Source: Batillaria attramentaria (taxonomy: Eukaryota; Mollusca; Gastropoda; Batillariidae). Taken from it: DNA of 64,000 nt. Below, one piece after another: positions 21,901 through 33,249 of the stretch. Each line of letters opens with the position of its first letter. Position 1 is the first letter of the stretch. Under the pieces are notes generated by a model. That model was not told where the DNA came from and made no database searches. It saw nothing but the letters and a program-made list of their open reading frames with translations. The position numbers were made by a program, and so were the translations under genes. The DNA lies in the NCBI GenBank assembly GCA_018292915.2, contig JACVVK020000053.1, positions 1,214,001 through 1,278,000 of the forward strand, read 5' to 3'.

Positions 21901-24298
21901 ATGGATGGAACATCTACTATGTCTTCTGTATGGTAAACTGTATGTCACTTGTTATGTTTGTTTTCTGGTAGAAGTCTGTGAATAGTTTTGTCTGAATACA
22001 TGTGTGAGTTGTCTTGCACCATGTCAAAGCCCACACGCCACATCCTGACACGCCTGACTGACATTATGTTTTAGCTCGAAAACACTACAATACTGACAGG
22101 TCTGTGTAGCACAGTCTCTCTCTCTCTCTCTCTCACATGCACGCACGCACACACACACACACACACACATGGACACAAAAACTTACCATTCACTAAACTT
22201 TGTAGACACCATGAATACCAGCTGAAAAGAATTACAATAAACATGATAAGATGCATAGGAAAGCAAACGAGAGACTTCAGCCACTGTACAAATACAATAT
22301 AATCTTTTCACTGCATCAGACATGCACACAGTCAGTAATAACATTCGCTCTGAACTGACCAATGACTATGCAAAGTAAGGACTATGAGTATGACACTCTC
22401 TTCCCCACTGTGCACCTAGCAGTGTGCCACTCACCTTTTATGTGGGACGTAGACCAGGGAGTAGACCGCCCCACCCAGACACAGTGGGTACAGCACGTAC
22501 AACAAGTATTTCATTGCCTAAAAACAGACGGCAAGTTTTCTTCATGTGTAACACAACAACGTTACAAGCAGTATACATGTATAGTGTAGTAGTATGGGCC
22601 AACCAACCAACCCTGGTCTTGCTCAATTAATTTGTCTTATGCTGCAAGAGGCATAGTCTGATAGATGTAGCCCAGAATATTCTCTGCTCAGCACTACATG
22701 TACCAGGCTTAGGTGTTCTCCTAAATAAAGAAGTAAAATGTTTATTCCCAGTTTTAGAAAAGCAAAGCAACAGGTTACTTGTGTCAGCATGGTTGCCTGC
22801 ATGTTCCAAAGTGTTTGTTAAAACTTGTCCCAAAGCTTGTCTGCATGCCTGCATGTTCCAAAGTGTTTGTTAAAACTTGTCCCAAAGCTTGTCTGCATGC
22901 CTGCATGTTCCAAAGTGTTTGTTAAAACTTGTCCCAAAGCTTGTCTGCATGCCTGCATGTTCCAAAGTGTTTGTTAAAACTTGTCCCAAAGCTTGTCTGC
23001 ATGCCTGCATGTTCCAAAGTGTTTGTTAAAACTTGTCCCAAAGCTTGTCTGCATGCCTGCATGTTCCAAAGTGTTTGTTAAAACTTGTCCCAAAGCTTGT
23101 CTGCATGCCTGCATGTTCCAAAGTGTTTGTTAAAACTTGTCCCAAAGCTTGTCTGCATGCCTGCATGTTCCAAAGTGTTTGTTAAAACTTGTCCCAAAGC
23201 TTGTCTGCATGCCTGCATGTTCCAAAGTGTTTGTTAAAACTTGTCCCAAAGCTTGTCTGCATGCCTGCATGTTCCAAAGTGTTTGTTAAAACTTGTCTCA
23301 AAGCTTGTCTGCATGCCTGCATGTTCCAAAGTGTTTGTTAAAACTTGTCTCAAAGCTTGTCTGCATGCCTGCATGTTCCAAAGTGTTTGTTAAAACTTGT
23401 CCCAAAGCTTGTCTGCATGCCTGCATGTTCCAAAGTGTTTGTTAAAACTTGTCCCAAAGCTTGTCTGCATGCCTGCATGTTCCAAAGTGTTTGTTAAAAC
23501 TTGTCCCAAAGCTTGTCTGCATGCCTGCATGTTCCAAAGTGTTTGTTAAAACTTGTCCCAAAGCTTGTCTGCATGCCTGCATGTTCCAAAGTGTTTGTTA
23601 AAACTTGTCCCAAAGCTTGTCTGCATGCCTGCATGTTCCAAAGTGTTTGTTAAAACTTGTCCCAAAGCTTGTCTGCATGCCTGCATGTTCCAAAGTGTTT
23701 GTTAAAACTTGTCCCAAAGCTTGTCTGCATGCCTGCATGTTCCAAAGTGTTTGTTAAAACTTGTCCCAAACTGAAAACAAACATTCCAGTGAGCAAAGAC
23801 CGGAGCTGCGGTGAGGGGCTGCTGCTCGTACGGAGCCAGGCGGGAAGACTGAAGGGTCCATGTGGAGTATGGGGTGTGTAGAGGATCACACGTGACCACA
23901 TTAACTCACAGGTGTACACGTGAATTCTCTCAAATGAAAGCCTGTGCTGGGGGGTAGCACGATGGCTGTACTGACTGCAGTTATGGGGGTACTAGGGGAA
24001 GTCCTATAGGATCATGTCGTCTTGTATAACCGTAGGAGAAACACACGTTTCTGAAGTCACTCAGGATATTACGGAAACTGAAAGACATGCGGGGATGATG
24101 CCCAACTTACCTGGCTATCAAACTCTTCTGTCTCCCTTTCTTTTGCAGACGTCGGCCCAAACTGCAACAGACAAAGTCACAAAGTCAAGAAATTAAAATA
24201 ATAGTTGCAGCAGAGTATCTGTATACCTGCACTGAAATTTTGCTTGTCGGAACTGACTGATGTTGGTAGCACTTGAATCACCTACAATTCAGTGAAAA

Positions 24299-24354
<56 letters not shown>

Positions 24355-27300
24355 TATATTAATGGAAATTTAATTTGCAGTCCTATAGATCAGCTATACA
24401 AATACGATACTCTCAGTGATGTCATGGGAATGCAAAATAAGACTAAAATAATGATGGGGGAAAAACATGTAGAGGATTAAATGTTAGATTTCATGACACA
24501 TGACAACTCACCTCCCATGTGAATGTGAAGAGTCCTGTTCTCGTGACCTTCAGTTTGTACACCTTCTTTACTTTCCACATCTACAACACACACAGGGACA
24601 TCTTTCACTGGACAATCTGTACATTTCACACATACAGAAAAGCATAATTCAAAGTGAAAATGAAGAACAGAGAAACAGACACACAGAACCAATGTTCCCT
24701 CAATTTGTCCCAGGGATATGCAGGAAGCAGAAAAAGGTGCACGCGGTACGTAGTGTGATATAGTTACATGCTTTAACTCTTAAAAGCCCACACAAAACTC
24801 CCAGTTTTACTTGAACTCTTCAGACCACTAGAAGCCACCGTCGCGCAATCTACAGCGATCTCGAGCCTAGCGGGGAAGGTCCACACCTTGCGTAATAGTG
24901 GCTTGAAGTGGCTCCCACTGGTGTGCAGGGGCTTGTACTTTTGAACCAGTGTTATCATACAGCGAGCAAAGGGTGGTCAGACTCGGGCAAGAGATATGCA
25001 ACAGGTGACAACGCTTCTTGTGCTCACTTCGATCAGTGTACTGATGCCAGCAGGAATAGTAACCAGGAGACTGGTGTCCTCGTCCAGCAGGTAGAAGAAG
25101 ATGATGATGGTCTGGATACATCGCCACACCACTGTAAGTGTAACAGCAACACCACCACACAATCATCAGTGAAGGTAACAATATGACTACTGTTCTCTTA
25201 GCACTCACACCATTTGTTAATCACAAACAGGCTGATTCTATCTATGCTACGGCAGCTTATGTGTTCAGACAGTTCCGCCTGTGAGCGTGCCAACATGCTC
25301 AAAATACTCTAACTTGATGATTAGTAAAGCTCTTAATGCAATACAATGTTGTTTACGCTGTGCAAGAGTGGCCAAACAATCAAATTCAACACCTTTTGTT
25401 GCACTACTGGAGCGCTCAGTGTGGTCGCCGCATCATCGAGTACACTTCTACTGGCTCAGGGCCAGCATTACAGATGCTGTCACTGTCCAGGTGCCTAACA
25501 CACCCAATAAGTAACGTTCATGATTTCATTAAAACTATATGTACCTCCTCTTGATGACAGACCAACCATTGTCTCCCTCTGTTTCCAGTACTGAATGTCG
25601 TTCTTGAAGGCCAGGAAGTCAAACAGCAGCTATGATAAACCACAAACACACACACTTTCAACACTAAATGAAGACGTTAGATCTACAGTCAAACCTGTGT
25701 AAGACGGTCACCCCAGGGACGGGGCCAAACTGACCGCCTTAGACAGGTGCCTGGCTTATACAGGGTGGCATGTCAACAGCTAGCATGTCAGGGGATCCTC
25801 TGGGGTGACCAGGTTAGGCAGTGGCATAGCTTACACAGGTGACCGCCTTGGCAGGTTCGACTGTATATGATTTATAAAGTGCCCACACATACAACCTGTT
25901 TGACTGCATACGCCTAGAGTGTCCCAGGGGCACTAGTCCTCGGGTATTTTGTTTAAGACATCTTGTAAAAACAGCACATGTATTCACATTACCACACAAG
26001 ACAATTAAAAGCAACATCTATAAGATTCACAGTGGCTGAAGAGGGACTAGTGAATGCAATGGGAACTTGCTATGTAATGGTACAAATTGAACAGGATGTA
26101 AACATTGTTTGTAAATATTTTATTTATCACTGATTTTACATTGTAAACATTTATTGTTTGTTTATTGTTTATGTACTGAGCCAAACACATGTTACACCGC
26201 ACTACACAGAACAACGATAACAACAACACACAATACCAAATTTCCTTTCATGGACAAATAAATGAAACAGAGTGGAACTGAACTGAACACAGCAGGAGAA
26301 ACCATGAGTCACTTACATGGAAGGCAGCAACAGCAAAAGTAAGCAGCAAGAAGTAGAAGTTGGTGTCGGCAAATATCCCTTTGATTTCATCCGTATCCTT
26401 CTCAGTGAAACCTGCATGTTGGAACACACTCAAATACTAAAGTTTGTCACTTACCAACCACACTGCCATGCTGTTTGTGATCAAAGTGATAATCCATTTC
26501 AGCACTGAAATTGTTCTTTAACTTACAATCTCTTAAGTCTAATGTCGAAGAAATAAGTTCTCAACTGAGACCCACTCTCCAATTCAACCGGGACTTTGAA
26601 TGTCCATAAACAGAACAAGCAGCAGTTTAACATGCTTTTGGCCTCAGATTGTACTGATCCTGACCAAAATACAGGCCTCAACGTCGTAACTTCCTACAAT
26701 CTGACTGTTTTGGTACACAAACTACGCACACTTGGCAAACACTCGACATCAACATTTTTCTCAGTAAAATGACAGAGATGGTTGTACCCTCACTGAAATT
26801 CGGTCCACTCACCCAGTCCTTGCAGCATCTTGAAGGACTCGAGGAAACTGGTCCACATCCGCAGTTTCCCCACGGAGATGGGGCTGTAGGTTATAGTAAG
26901 GGGCATAACCTCACTGCTCATGTTGATTGGCTGATGTAGGGAACGGCAAAACATGAGACAAGCAATTAGACAGGAAGTAGCATGAACTAGTCACTGATTC
27001 AAGTAAATTACAGGACAACATGCTCACAGCAGGAATTAGGGACAGTCAACCAAGAAGAGAAGCAAGTAGATTCATGAAATGTAGCGTTCAAAGCAACCAG
27101 TTTCGTAATCTACTGGACGCTTCCTGAGATTTCTGATTACAACTGTGGTAGTTACTAAATAGTAGTAGCCCCCTTCAAGTACCTAGAAAGAAAACCAAAC
27201 TAATGGATAAAGCAGTCACAAGTATATGCTGCTATTCCAAGGAACTCACAATTTATACACACCTGTAAGTCTTTTAGTCTGAAGGCCAGCTCATCAATAA

Positions 27301-30300
27301 ACAGTATTGGATAGTAGTAGTCTCCATCTTGGGTGATTCTAAACACAGATCACCAAACATCAACTCATAACACCTTCAGCAGAAAACATATATAACAATA
27401 CCTTCAGCAGAAAATAGATAACAAGTATTTCAATGACAATGTAAACTATCACCTTACACAAGAAAAGTGCCAATATAGCACAGGCAGTGATCATTTTATG
27501 TCCACGCCTTGTGCCATTGGCGCATAAATAAAAAATACGACCCATGAAAATCTTAAGCTGTGCGCCGATCGGCGCATCGTTGTAACTTTAAAAGTTTCGA
27601 CACACAGTGCTGTGCACTCACAGTCTGAAGACTCCCCAACAAAATTCGTCTGCTACCCAGCGACAGCTATTGTTACGTAAAATCTCATTGGATGAGACTA
27701 CAATCAGGTGGTCTGGTCTGCCCAATCAGAAGCAATCGTTCGTCTACCGAAGAGCCTCGTTTTGGAGCGCTTTTCATACACAAAAAGGTGTGTGCGCGTC
27801 GCCGTTTTCATCTGTTCGGTTCCGTTTTAGAATGACCCACAATATTTGGAAATGGCCCATATAAGTTCGTCACAGTGGGCCATTTCACCCATAGATTTTC
27901 TACAAAAAATGATCACTGCACAGGTGGTTGTAATACTTCTATAGTCATGGATTAGGACAGGGTCAGTCTCACAGGAAAACAAGGGACCTGACTAGCAGGT
28001 GCGGACCCTACTAGCAAGTCAAGTGTGGACCTGGCTAGCAAGTGTGGACCTTTTGTTTGCAAAATGTTCAAATAACAGAATTTTAAAGCCCATGGGAGGA
28101 CGGGGTTGGGTTGCCAGTCAAAGCACTGATTGATACGATGTGGGAAACATAATCGGTTACTAGCATTTACCGCCTGGCCCAACTGCCAAACCATCCCTGC
28201 TCATCGACGGATTTTAACATGATAGAATAGTAAGACCGCCAATTTAAAAATCATGATTTAAAAGATGCTCAACAATGCACAAGGAAAATGTAATGCTTCA
28301 GGAAACAAATCTTTTCATCCAATGAGAAGGTGTCAGCTGACCTGAGGAAACGATAAATCTCCCCAGGAATGGCTCTGCGATCCAACGTAACCATATCAGA
28401 CATGACATTCACTGCCAGTCGTGATCGCCAGTGTGTGTGAGGTTTGTCTGATGCTGGCCTGGTTGTCTGTGGAAAAGACCAATATTTTCAAACGTAAAAG
28501 ATGTATGACCACAGTTCATGTTTTCAAAACACATCAGTTGTTACAGAGACTACAAGTGCTACGTACTATTTCTAATCTACCAAAAGCAGACCGGTACAAC
28601 ACTGACTCTAGAAAAATGACCCAGGTCTTGTCAGTGTCTGCTAAACCAGAAAACATTCTGCCCCTTACAAACAAAAGCAATTTTCTATTTTAAAAAATCA
28701 CAATATAACATCTGAAACTATAATTGCTGTGTCTCTGGTTGGTGTATATATGTTGTTCTATTATGTACGTAGAAATGTACTGCATACTGAACAGATGGCG
28801 TTCTTTGGTTGTGGACTGAAGACCAACTAGCTAATGCTCATTGGTGTCTATTTTTAGTGACATGGTCGATGGCATGTAGTACAGATATGGAAACATTAGG
28901 CCACAGAAACTGAGAAAGTCACTTTTCTATAGCTACTGTTAGAAGCCACAAAGTAACGACAATAGTGGCAGTGGCCAAAAGGAACATCTGTTCACTTCAC
29001 TTGGCACACAGCCTTAGAGCTTTGTAAGCACAGTCTCCTCTCACAACTGTTTACAAAAACAGAGACTTGAACTATAAGTTGTACCAGTAATTCTGATAAA
29101 AATGATTAAACCTGATTCTCTGGGTTGTCTCCAAGTAGGCTGACGAAGACAGCCTGTGGTAAGGCGTACGTGGTGATGAGAACAGAGTTGTGGGCCAGCA
29201 TTGAGCTCGACTTGTGATTCTTGCCACGTGGGTACAGGAAGGCATGCAGATAGAGCGTCCCGTTTTTACGAGTTGACAGTGGAATCGAGACATTCACCTC
29301 TCTGTGAAACACACACACACACATAAACACACACACAGAGCTCATGGATACTGATTATAACATACTTATGCACGCCCATGCATTGCATGTTCAATAATAT
29401 ATATTAATAGCAGCGATTGTAAAATGTGTCAGGACCATGGTAGCCATTCGGGCTACCACCCTGAACAAAACTGGTAGCCCGAAAAAAATTCTGGAAGCCG
29501 GAATGGCTGCTAGGTTCTGATTCATCTCAGAATTCCTGCTCGCCATTCGGGCTACCGCTACTGAAGCTTTCACTTGCCCGACAGTAAATTTGGTAGCGAA
29601 AGCGAGCGGGCGAGCACATTTGACGATCGCTGAATAGTACACAAATATAACTCCTCCAAATTTCAGCTCATCATCAGTTGACATAACGCTGACAACTAAA
29701 GGTAAAGCTCACTCACTTTTCAACGGTATCCAGTAAGGAGAAATTACTGTACTTCCACACTGACGTCATGTCGCCCACAGAGGTTTTCTTGTTGGATACC
29801 ATTATCTCCAGCTGAAAAAAAGAAAGAAAAAAAAATGTCTATTTCATTTAACAATATATCCTGGAAAACATGATACCACATAGGGTTGCGCACATGTACA
29901 TATAATTACGTTTGGAATTCCAAAGGAACATATAATACCAGATGGCAGTCATCTGGAAACTAAATTAATTCATAAATAAACCTGTCGGTCTGAGAGCCTT
30001 GACCAGTCGACGGAAATAGATTGGTTCAAGTCTGACTTGAAAACATATCTGTTCCAGCTGGCTTTAGACTAGGTCTGCTTACTTTGTCTTGATTCAACTG
30101 CTGTGTGTGTTGCATATTTGTTGGTATGAATGCGGGAGTACATGTATTGAGTCACTTTGTGAGAATTTGCGCTATGTAAGTATGATTCATTATTATATAG
30201 ACCATGGTGACCATATATGATTTTGTATGTTATTACTATATATATGTACACACCTCCATTTGGGGACTCTTTGTGAGGTAGGACTTGATGCAGGCATTAC

Positions 30301-30412
30301 CAGTGCCCTTGCACTGTGGCGGGCTGAAGATGCCATACAGCACCCACATGGTGTAACTCAGGTATGCTGTAAAGCCACCCACGATCAGCCAGGTCCAAGG
30401 GATACCACCCAT
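18916..30412 (-). CDS. CLPTM1L: CLPTM1L, cleft lip and palate transmembrane protein 1-like, complete
   Basis: Minus-strand exons, 5' to 3': 30412-30254, 29811-29717, 29301-29112, 28466-28342, 27338-27263, 26930-26813, 26411-26317, 25629-25545, 25131-25028, 24580-24512, 24161-24111, 22517-22435, 22221-22187, 21575-21520, 20864-20820, 20020-19905, 19024-18916. They total 1611 nt, 536 aa plus TAA; human is 538 aa. All are GT-AG. Recognisable blocks include [25 protein letters not shown]-like [131 protein letters not shown] and a Lys-rich tail. Hydrophobic segments include an N-terminal anchor and about five in the C-terminal half. Vertebrate CLPTM1L is an ER multipass protein reported to scramble glucosaminyl-PI for GPI anchors. 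The start is the ATG at 30412; an AG just upstream (near 30428) suggests a non-coding 5' exon. Confidence 0.96.
19100..19175. repeat. Short 18-bp tandem repeat
   Basis: Three to four copies of AAATGAAAGAAAATAATC-like units in the last CLPTM1L intron; followed by G-rich low complexity at 19200-19270. Confidence 0.8.
19559..19767. repeat. Tandem duplication, about 100 bp, two copies
   Basis: Both copies contain ACCATTGGTACAGCTCCATC, CATGAACAGTATGTACTTG and GGATGGATGGAATGGGATTT. They are nearly identical apart from an internal T/C tract. Intronic in CLPTM1L. Confidence 0.92.
20281..20580 (+). mobile_element. Non-LTR retrotransposon 3'-end relic
   Basis: Translates to [14 protein letters not shown], resembling the FKSxLKTHLF end of CR1/L2/RTE-type reverse transcriptases. 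It is followed by a short 3' tail ending GGTGCTATATAAATATCCAT and an AT-rich terminus. Similar ends are at 29985-30200 and 53050-53265. Confidence 0.6.
21016..21182 (+). mobile_element. Isolated DIRS terminal repeat fragment
   Basis: Matches the DIRS right ITR: GTTGATGCTCTAAGCTTGG, a C tract, GGTGGCTCATAGGTTG, then CATACAGTAAACTGCTAACC and CTACTAAAAAATAC. The coding interior is absent. It passes directly into the 27-bp minisatellite. Confidence 0.8.
21184..21376. repeat. 27-bp minisatellite, about 7 copies
   Basis: Identical units containing TTGTTACATACCAATGTTAC. It abuts the DIRS fragment end and lies in a CLPTM1L intron. Confidence 0.95.
22793..23770. repeat. 52-bp minisatellite, about 19 copies
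   Basis: Nearly identical units containing GCATGCCTGCATGTTCCAAA and GTGTTTGTTAAAACTTGTC. Two adjacent units share a C-to-T variant (CTTGTCTCAAAG). It lies in the CLPTM1L intron between 22517 and 24111. Confidence 0.97.
24301..24350. repeat. (CA)n microsatellite
   Basis: About 25 CA units in a CLPTM1L intron. Confidence 0.95.
25686..25867. mobile_element. MITE-like element with ACAGTCAAACCTG / CAGGTTCGACTGT ends
   Basis: About 180 bp with 13-14 bp inverted termini (one mismatch) and TA at the right edge. The interior has inverted motifs (GGTCACC and GGTGACC). No coding potential. Intronic in CLPTM1L. Confidence 0.65.
27485..27918. mobile_element. Non-autonomous DNA transposon, CAGTGATCATTTT TIRs
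   Basis: CAGTGATCATTTT at the left and its exact inverted complement AAAATGATCACTG at the right. CACAGG directly flanks both ends, a 6-bp apparent target duplication. The interior is non-coding, with GCGCC-rich patches. TIR sequence looks hAT-like but hAT duplications are 8 bp, so the superfamily is open. Confidence 0.7.
29985..30200 (+). mobile_element. Non-LTR retrotransposon 3'-end relic
   Basis: Translates to a [19 protein letters not shown] RT C-terminus with a stop, then a tail ending GCGCTATGTAAGTATGATTC and TTATTAT. Same theme as 20281-20580. Confidence 0.55.
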
Positions 30413-31207
30413 CCTCACCTTCTAATCTGAAATTATTAGGTTTGAAAAAGTTATAGTTGCATGAACATCAAAGACATTGCATATTTTGATGCTCACAGGG
30501 TGATTATCGGACAACCACACAGGCGAAACAGCTCATTAATTGCCAGATCCAAACTTCCTACAACTTGCAAATTGCTCATTTCAAAGATCTACGTCAAGGA
30601 AGTGAGGAACTAAAACGATTCGCAATGGCTAAAGTCGGTGTCCAGGTCATGAAATCGGGTTCTCGAATAAGCATCTTGCATGTACACAAACAGTGAGGAC
30701 ATTAATGTTCAGCGTACTTGATTTACTTGTTTCGAAGAAATATATAACCCACGCAAAGTTCTATGACCGAGTAAGACAGACCGGCAACTGCTTTTAGCAG
30801 ACTATCAGAACTGATGGTCGATGCATTGCAGTCACACTGAAAGTGCGCTTGTGGAGTTCAGTGAGACTGCCTACGTTTCCTTTTTGTTTTTTAACAACTT
30901 GCCCCCCCCCCCCTCCCCCAGATTAAACTGTAGACACCTTACATGCTCTGATGTTACCCCACTGTCACGTATCCGCAAGACACGATAGCATCTTTGCCGA
31001 CAAACCATTTCTGGTTTCCTCGGGGAAGAGTCTCAAAGCGAGGGTAGTTTCCCCTCGTTGAGTTTTCCGGCGCCCACAAAGCAAAACTTGGAAATACTTT
31101 TTTGGGTTATTGTCTACAGGACCAGTTTCGGCGGGCTTTTGTCGTCAATCCCTTTGTCTGGCGACCGCTAAAATAACTGCTGCTCTTGATATTCTAGGAT
31201 CAGATGT

Positions 31208-31293
31208 GATGGATGTATTTTCTAGCCTCTTTTCTTACATCGCTTCGAGACTGGGCTTTTGCCAGTGCTGCGGCAGTGTCCGCGATAGCTCAA
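31208..31293 (+). CDS. Possible small first exon of unknown gene
   Basis: An ATG opens about 29 codons (MDVFSSLFSYIASRLGFCQC, then CGSVRDSSM) ending at a GTACGT donor. Composition looks coding, but no downstream partner exon was found before 33 kb. Could be chance, a short exon of an unseen gene, or 5' leader on the strand opposite CLPTM1L. Confidence 0.2.
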
Positions 31294-32794
31294 TGGTACG
31301 TGTATCATGTTATAGACGGGCATGGCATAGGCAGTCGGTGATCATACACAGGAGCGTGCATGAAACACGAGATAAAAGTGCACTTCTCCTTTTCCCGCAA
31401 ACTTCTTTGAAAAGCAGTTGAAAAATATGCGAAGTGGGAACTGAACTTCAGACGGGGCAGTGACAGACGGTAACTTGACAGGCTATGGCCGCAGTAACCA
31501 CTGACGGACTCAATGCACAAACACTGTGACCAATGCCATATGAACTTTAGCACTACTTGGTCATTATACCTATTTATTTTGGTTACGTATAGCACTGATG
31601 TTTAAATAGTGGAGTAATATAAGGACGCTGATTGTTCATTTAGCCGGTTCAGCGACACTGGCTCAGCCGGGGAACCGGCACTTGCCTTCACAACACTGAG
31701 CTAGTTATAACTTGACTGATTTGCTGTCAAAATTTGACTGCATAATTATACTTCCCAGGTTACTTATGCAGGACCACACCGGCCTACAAAGTAAAGTATT
31801 AGTATAAAGAATGAGGTCAATAGTTCAATACATATAACTGATTAGTACTACTAAACATAAAAGTTGTTTATACTGAATCTCAAATCAGTTGGTTTATACC
31901 ATTGGCCCGAATAACGCCACAACAGAACATACTGACTGACCTCCACAGTAATGTCATTTTAAAATGAATAAATCATATATATATTTCTTATCAAGACGGT
32001 CATTGAAGACGGGCGCTGCTGTAGAGTGTGTTCAGTAAAACTTGTAGTGAAGTAAGCCTGCCTTGCTGTGCAGAGGGTTATCTCTAGTCAGGCTAGCGGG
32101 CTGGGTCGTGGGTGCTGATAACAGTGTGGGGACACTCACAATCCTCTGTTGCTAAGGCTTGGCTTGGCTTGCAGTTGGACGAATTTTTCTTTCTTTGGTT
32201 ATTTTTAGGGTGAGCTTGATCAGTTTTTTTTATTTTAATAAAAAAAAATTGTTTGATGATTGTTTCTGGGATATTTCTTAGAGAAAAAAAATAGTTCTAA
32301 AAGCAATGCAATTTTTGTGTTCGTTTGACTTTGAGATAAACCCTGATTACTAGATGAGCCTCTGTTTGGGCTGATGCTTAGTGCGCCATTTCATGAACCG
32401 GAAACTGTGTAGCTTGGAAATCCATGGTGAGACAAGGAGAGTACAGTTTTCAGTGTTTTAGTGCCTTTCCTACTTATTTGAAAGTTCTTGGTGAGTGTAC
32501 TTCAAGCTGTAAAGTGGAAACTGATTCATGCTTGACTCAGTAGATTTGGAAAGGTAGTGGTTTGATACACAGTGCTCATTGAGTCAGCAGGAGCGTGCTA
32601 TAGGAATTCTATTTATGCCATTTCCTGGTTTTGATTCTTCATGTTTCCTCAACATTTCATAAGTTAATTCATCGCTGTCTCGGCTACATCATTACTTTAC
32701 CATCGCCGGCCGTTATCCAGACTGTGACTTTGGAAGAGTGTCAAATTTATTAGTTATCAGGAAACTTAATGAATGCCAATATATATATGGGGGG

Positions 32795-32890
32795 AACTGG
32801 GATATATCCAAATGGTAGAGTGTTGAACTGTCAATGCTTAGATTATTTGTGCTTGCTTTTTTCCACATTGCCCCATCTTTGATGCTCCCC
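32795..32890 (+). mobile_element. Degenerate tRNA-derived SINE, family A
   Basis: CCAAATGGTAGAGTGTTGAA resembles the family A head, and TTGCCCCATCTTTGATGC matches its body. Ends in a C homopolymer. Confidence 0.55.
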
Positions 32891-33106
32891 CCCCCCCCCT
32901 TCATTATTTCATTAGATTGGAATTAAACTAATTTCAATTGTTACTTTGTGCTGCACATGAAGTATTTCATTCTTGAAAATAGTGTACCTAGCTAAAAGTA
33001 TTAAAATCTTACAACTACAGTATTTCATGTTTAGAAAGGATTAAGGTACAATATTATGATATGCTATATCAATGTTTAATTTGTGTTTTTGTGTGTGATC
33101 AGAGCA

Positions 33107-33249
33107 ATGCGACCAGAGGCCGGGTTTGCAGCAGCATGCGTGCTGTGTATAGCGGCCTTTGTGGGGTTGGCGTCGGGTCAGCTGCAGTCTGCGGAAGTAC
33201 AAGCCTGTCTCCGGGACAATGTCGCTGGATGTCAAATGACCAGACCACC
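33107..33249 (+). CDS. Mcr-like gene, distal candidate first exon (signal peptide)
   Basis: ATG at 33107 opens 47 codons plus 2 nt to a GTAAGT donor. The product starts MRPEAGFAAACVLCIAAF, a hydrophobic signal peptide with a likely cleavage after LASG, then a short Cys-containing linker ending QMTRPP. Phase 2 matches exon 42264-42456, reading RPP-IYMVVAPRR. The intron would be 9 kb and contain the antisense transporter gene. It could instead belong to an unidentified gene. Confidence 0.55.

Larger units (their letters stand above)
30428..33106. other. Divergent intergenic region 5' of CLPTM1L
   Basis: Probably holds the CLPTM1L promoter and 5' UTR exon (minus strand). Bases 30960-31110 are the most GC-balanced part. 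A possible plus-strand first exon is at 31208-31293, listed separately. From 31600 to 32790 it is AT-rich without recognised features; a family A SINE fragment is at 32795-32890. Confidence 0.35.

Noticed and set aside
22793..23770. CRISPR-like array
   Set aside because: Contiguous 52-bp units without unique spacers, in a eukaryotic intron. The same applies to 33515-34395 and 50218-52473.
24773..25208. Overlapping minus- and plus-strand open frames
   Set aside because: Only 25028-25131 is a real CLPTM1L exon; the rest lacks splice support.
29391..29684. Minus-strand open frame of 97 codons
   Set aside because: Covers a GGTAGCCCGAATGG-containing inverted repeat in a CLPTM1L intron; no family recognised and no splice sites.
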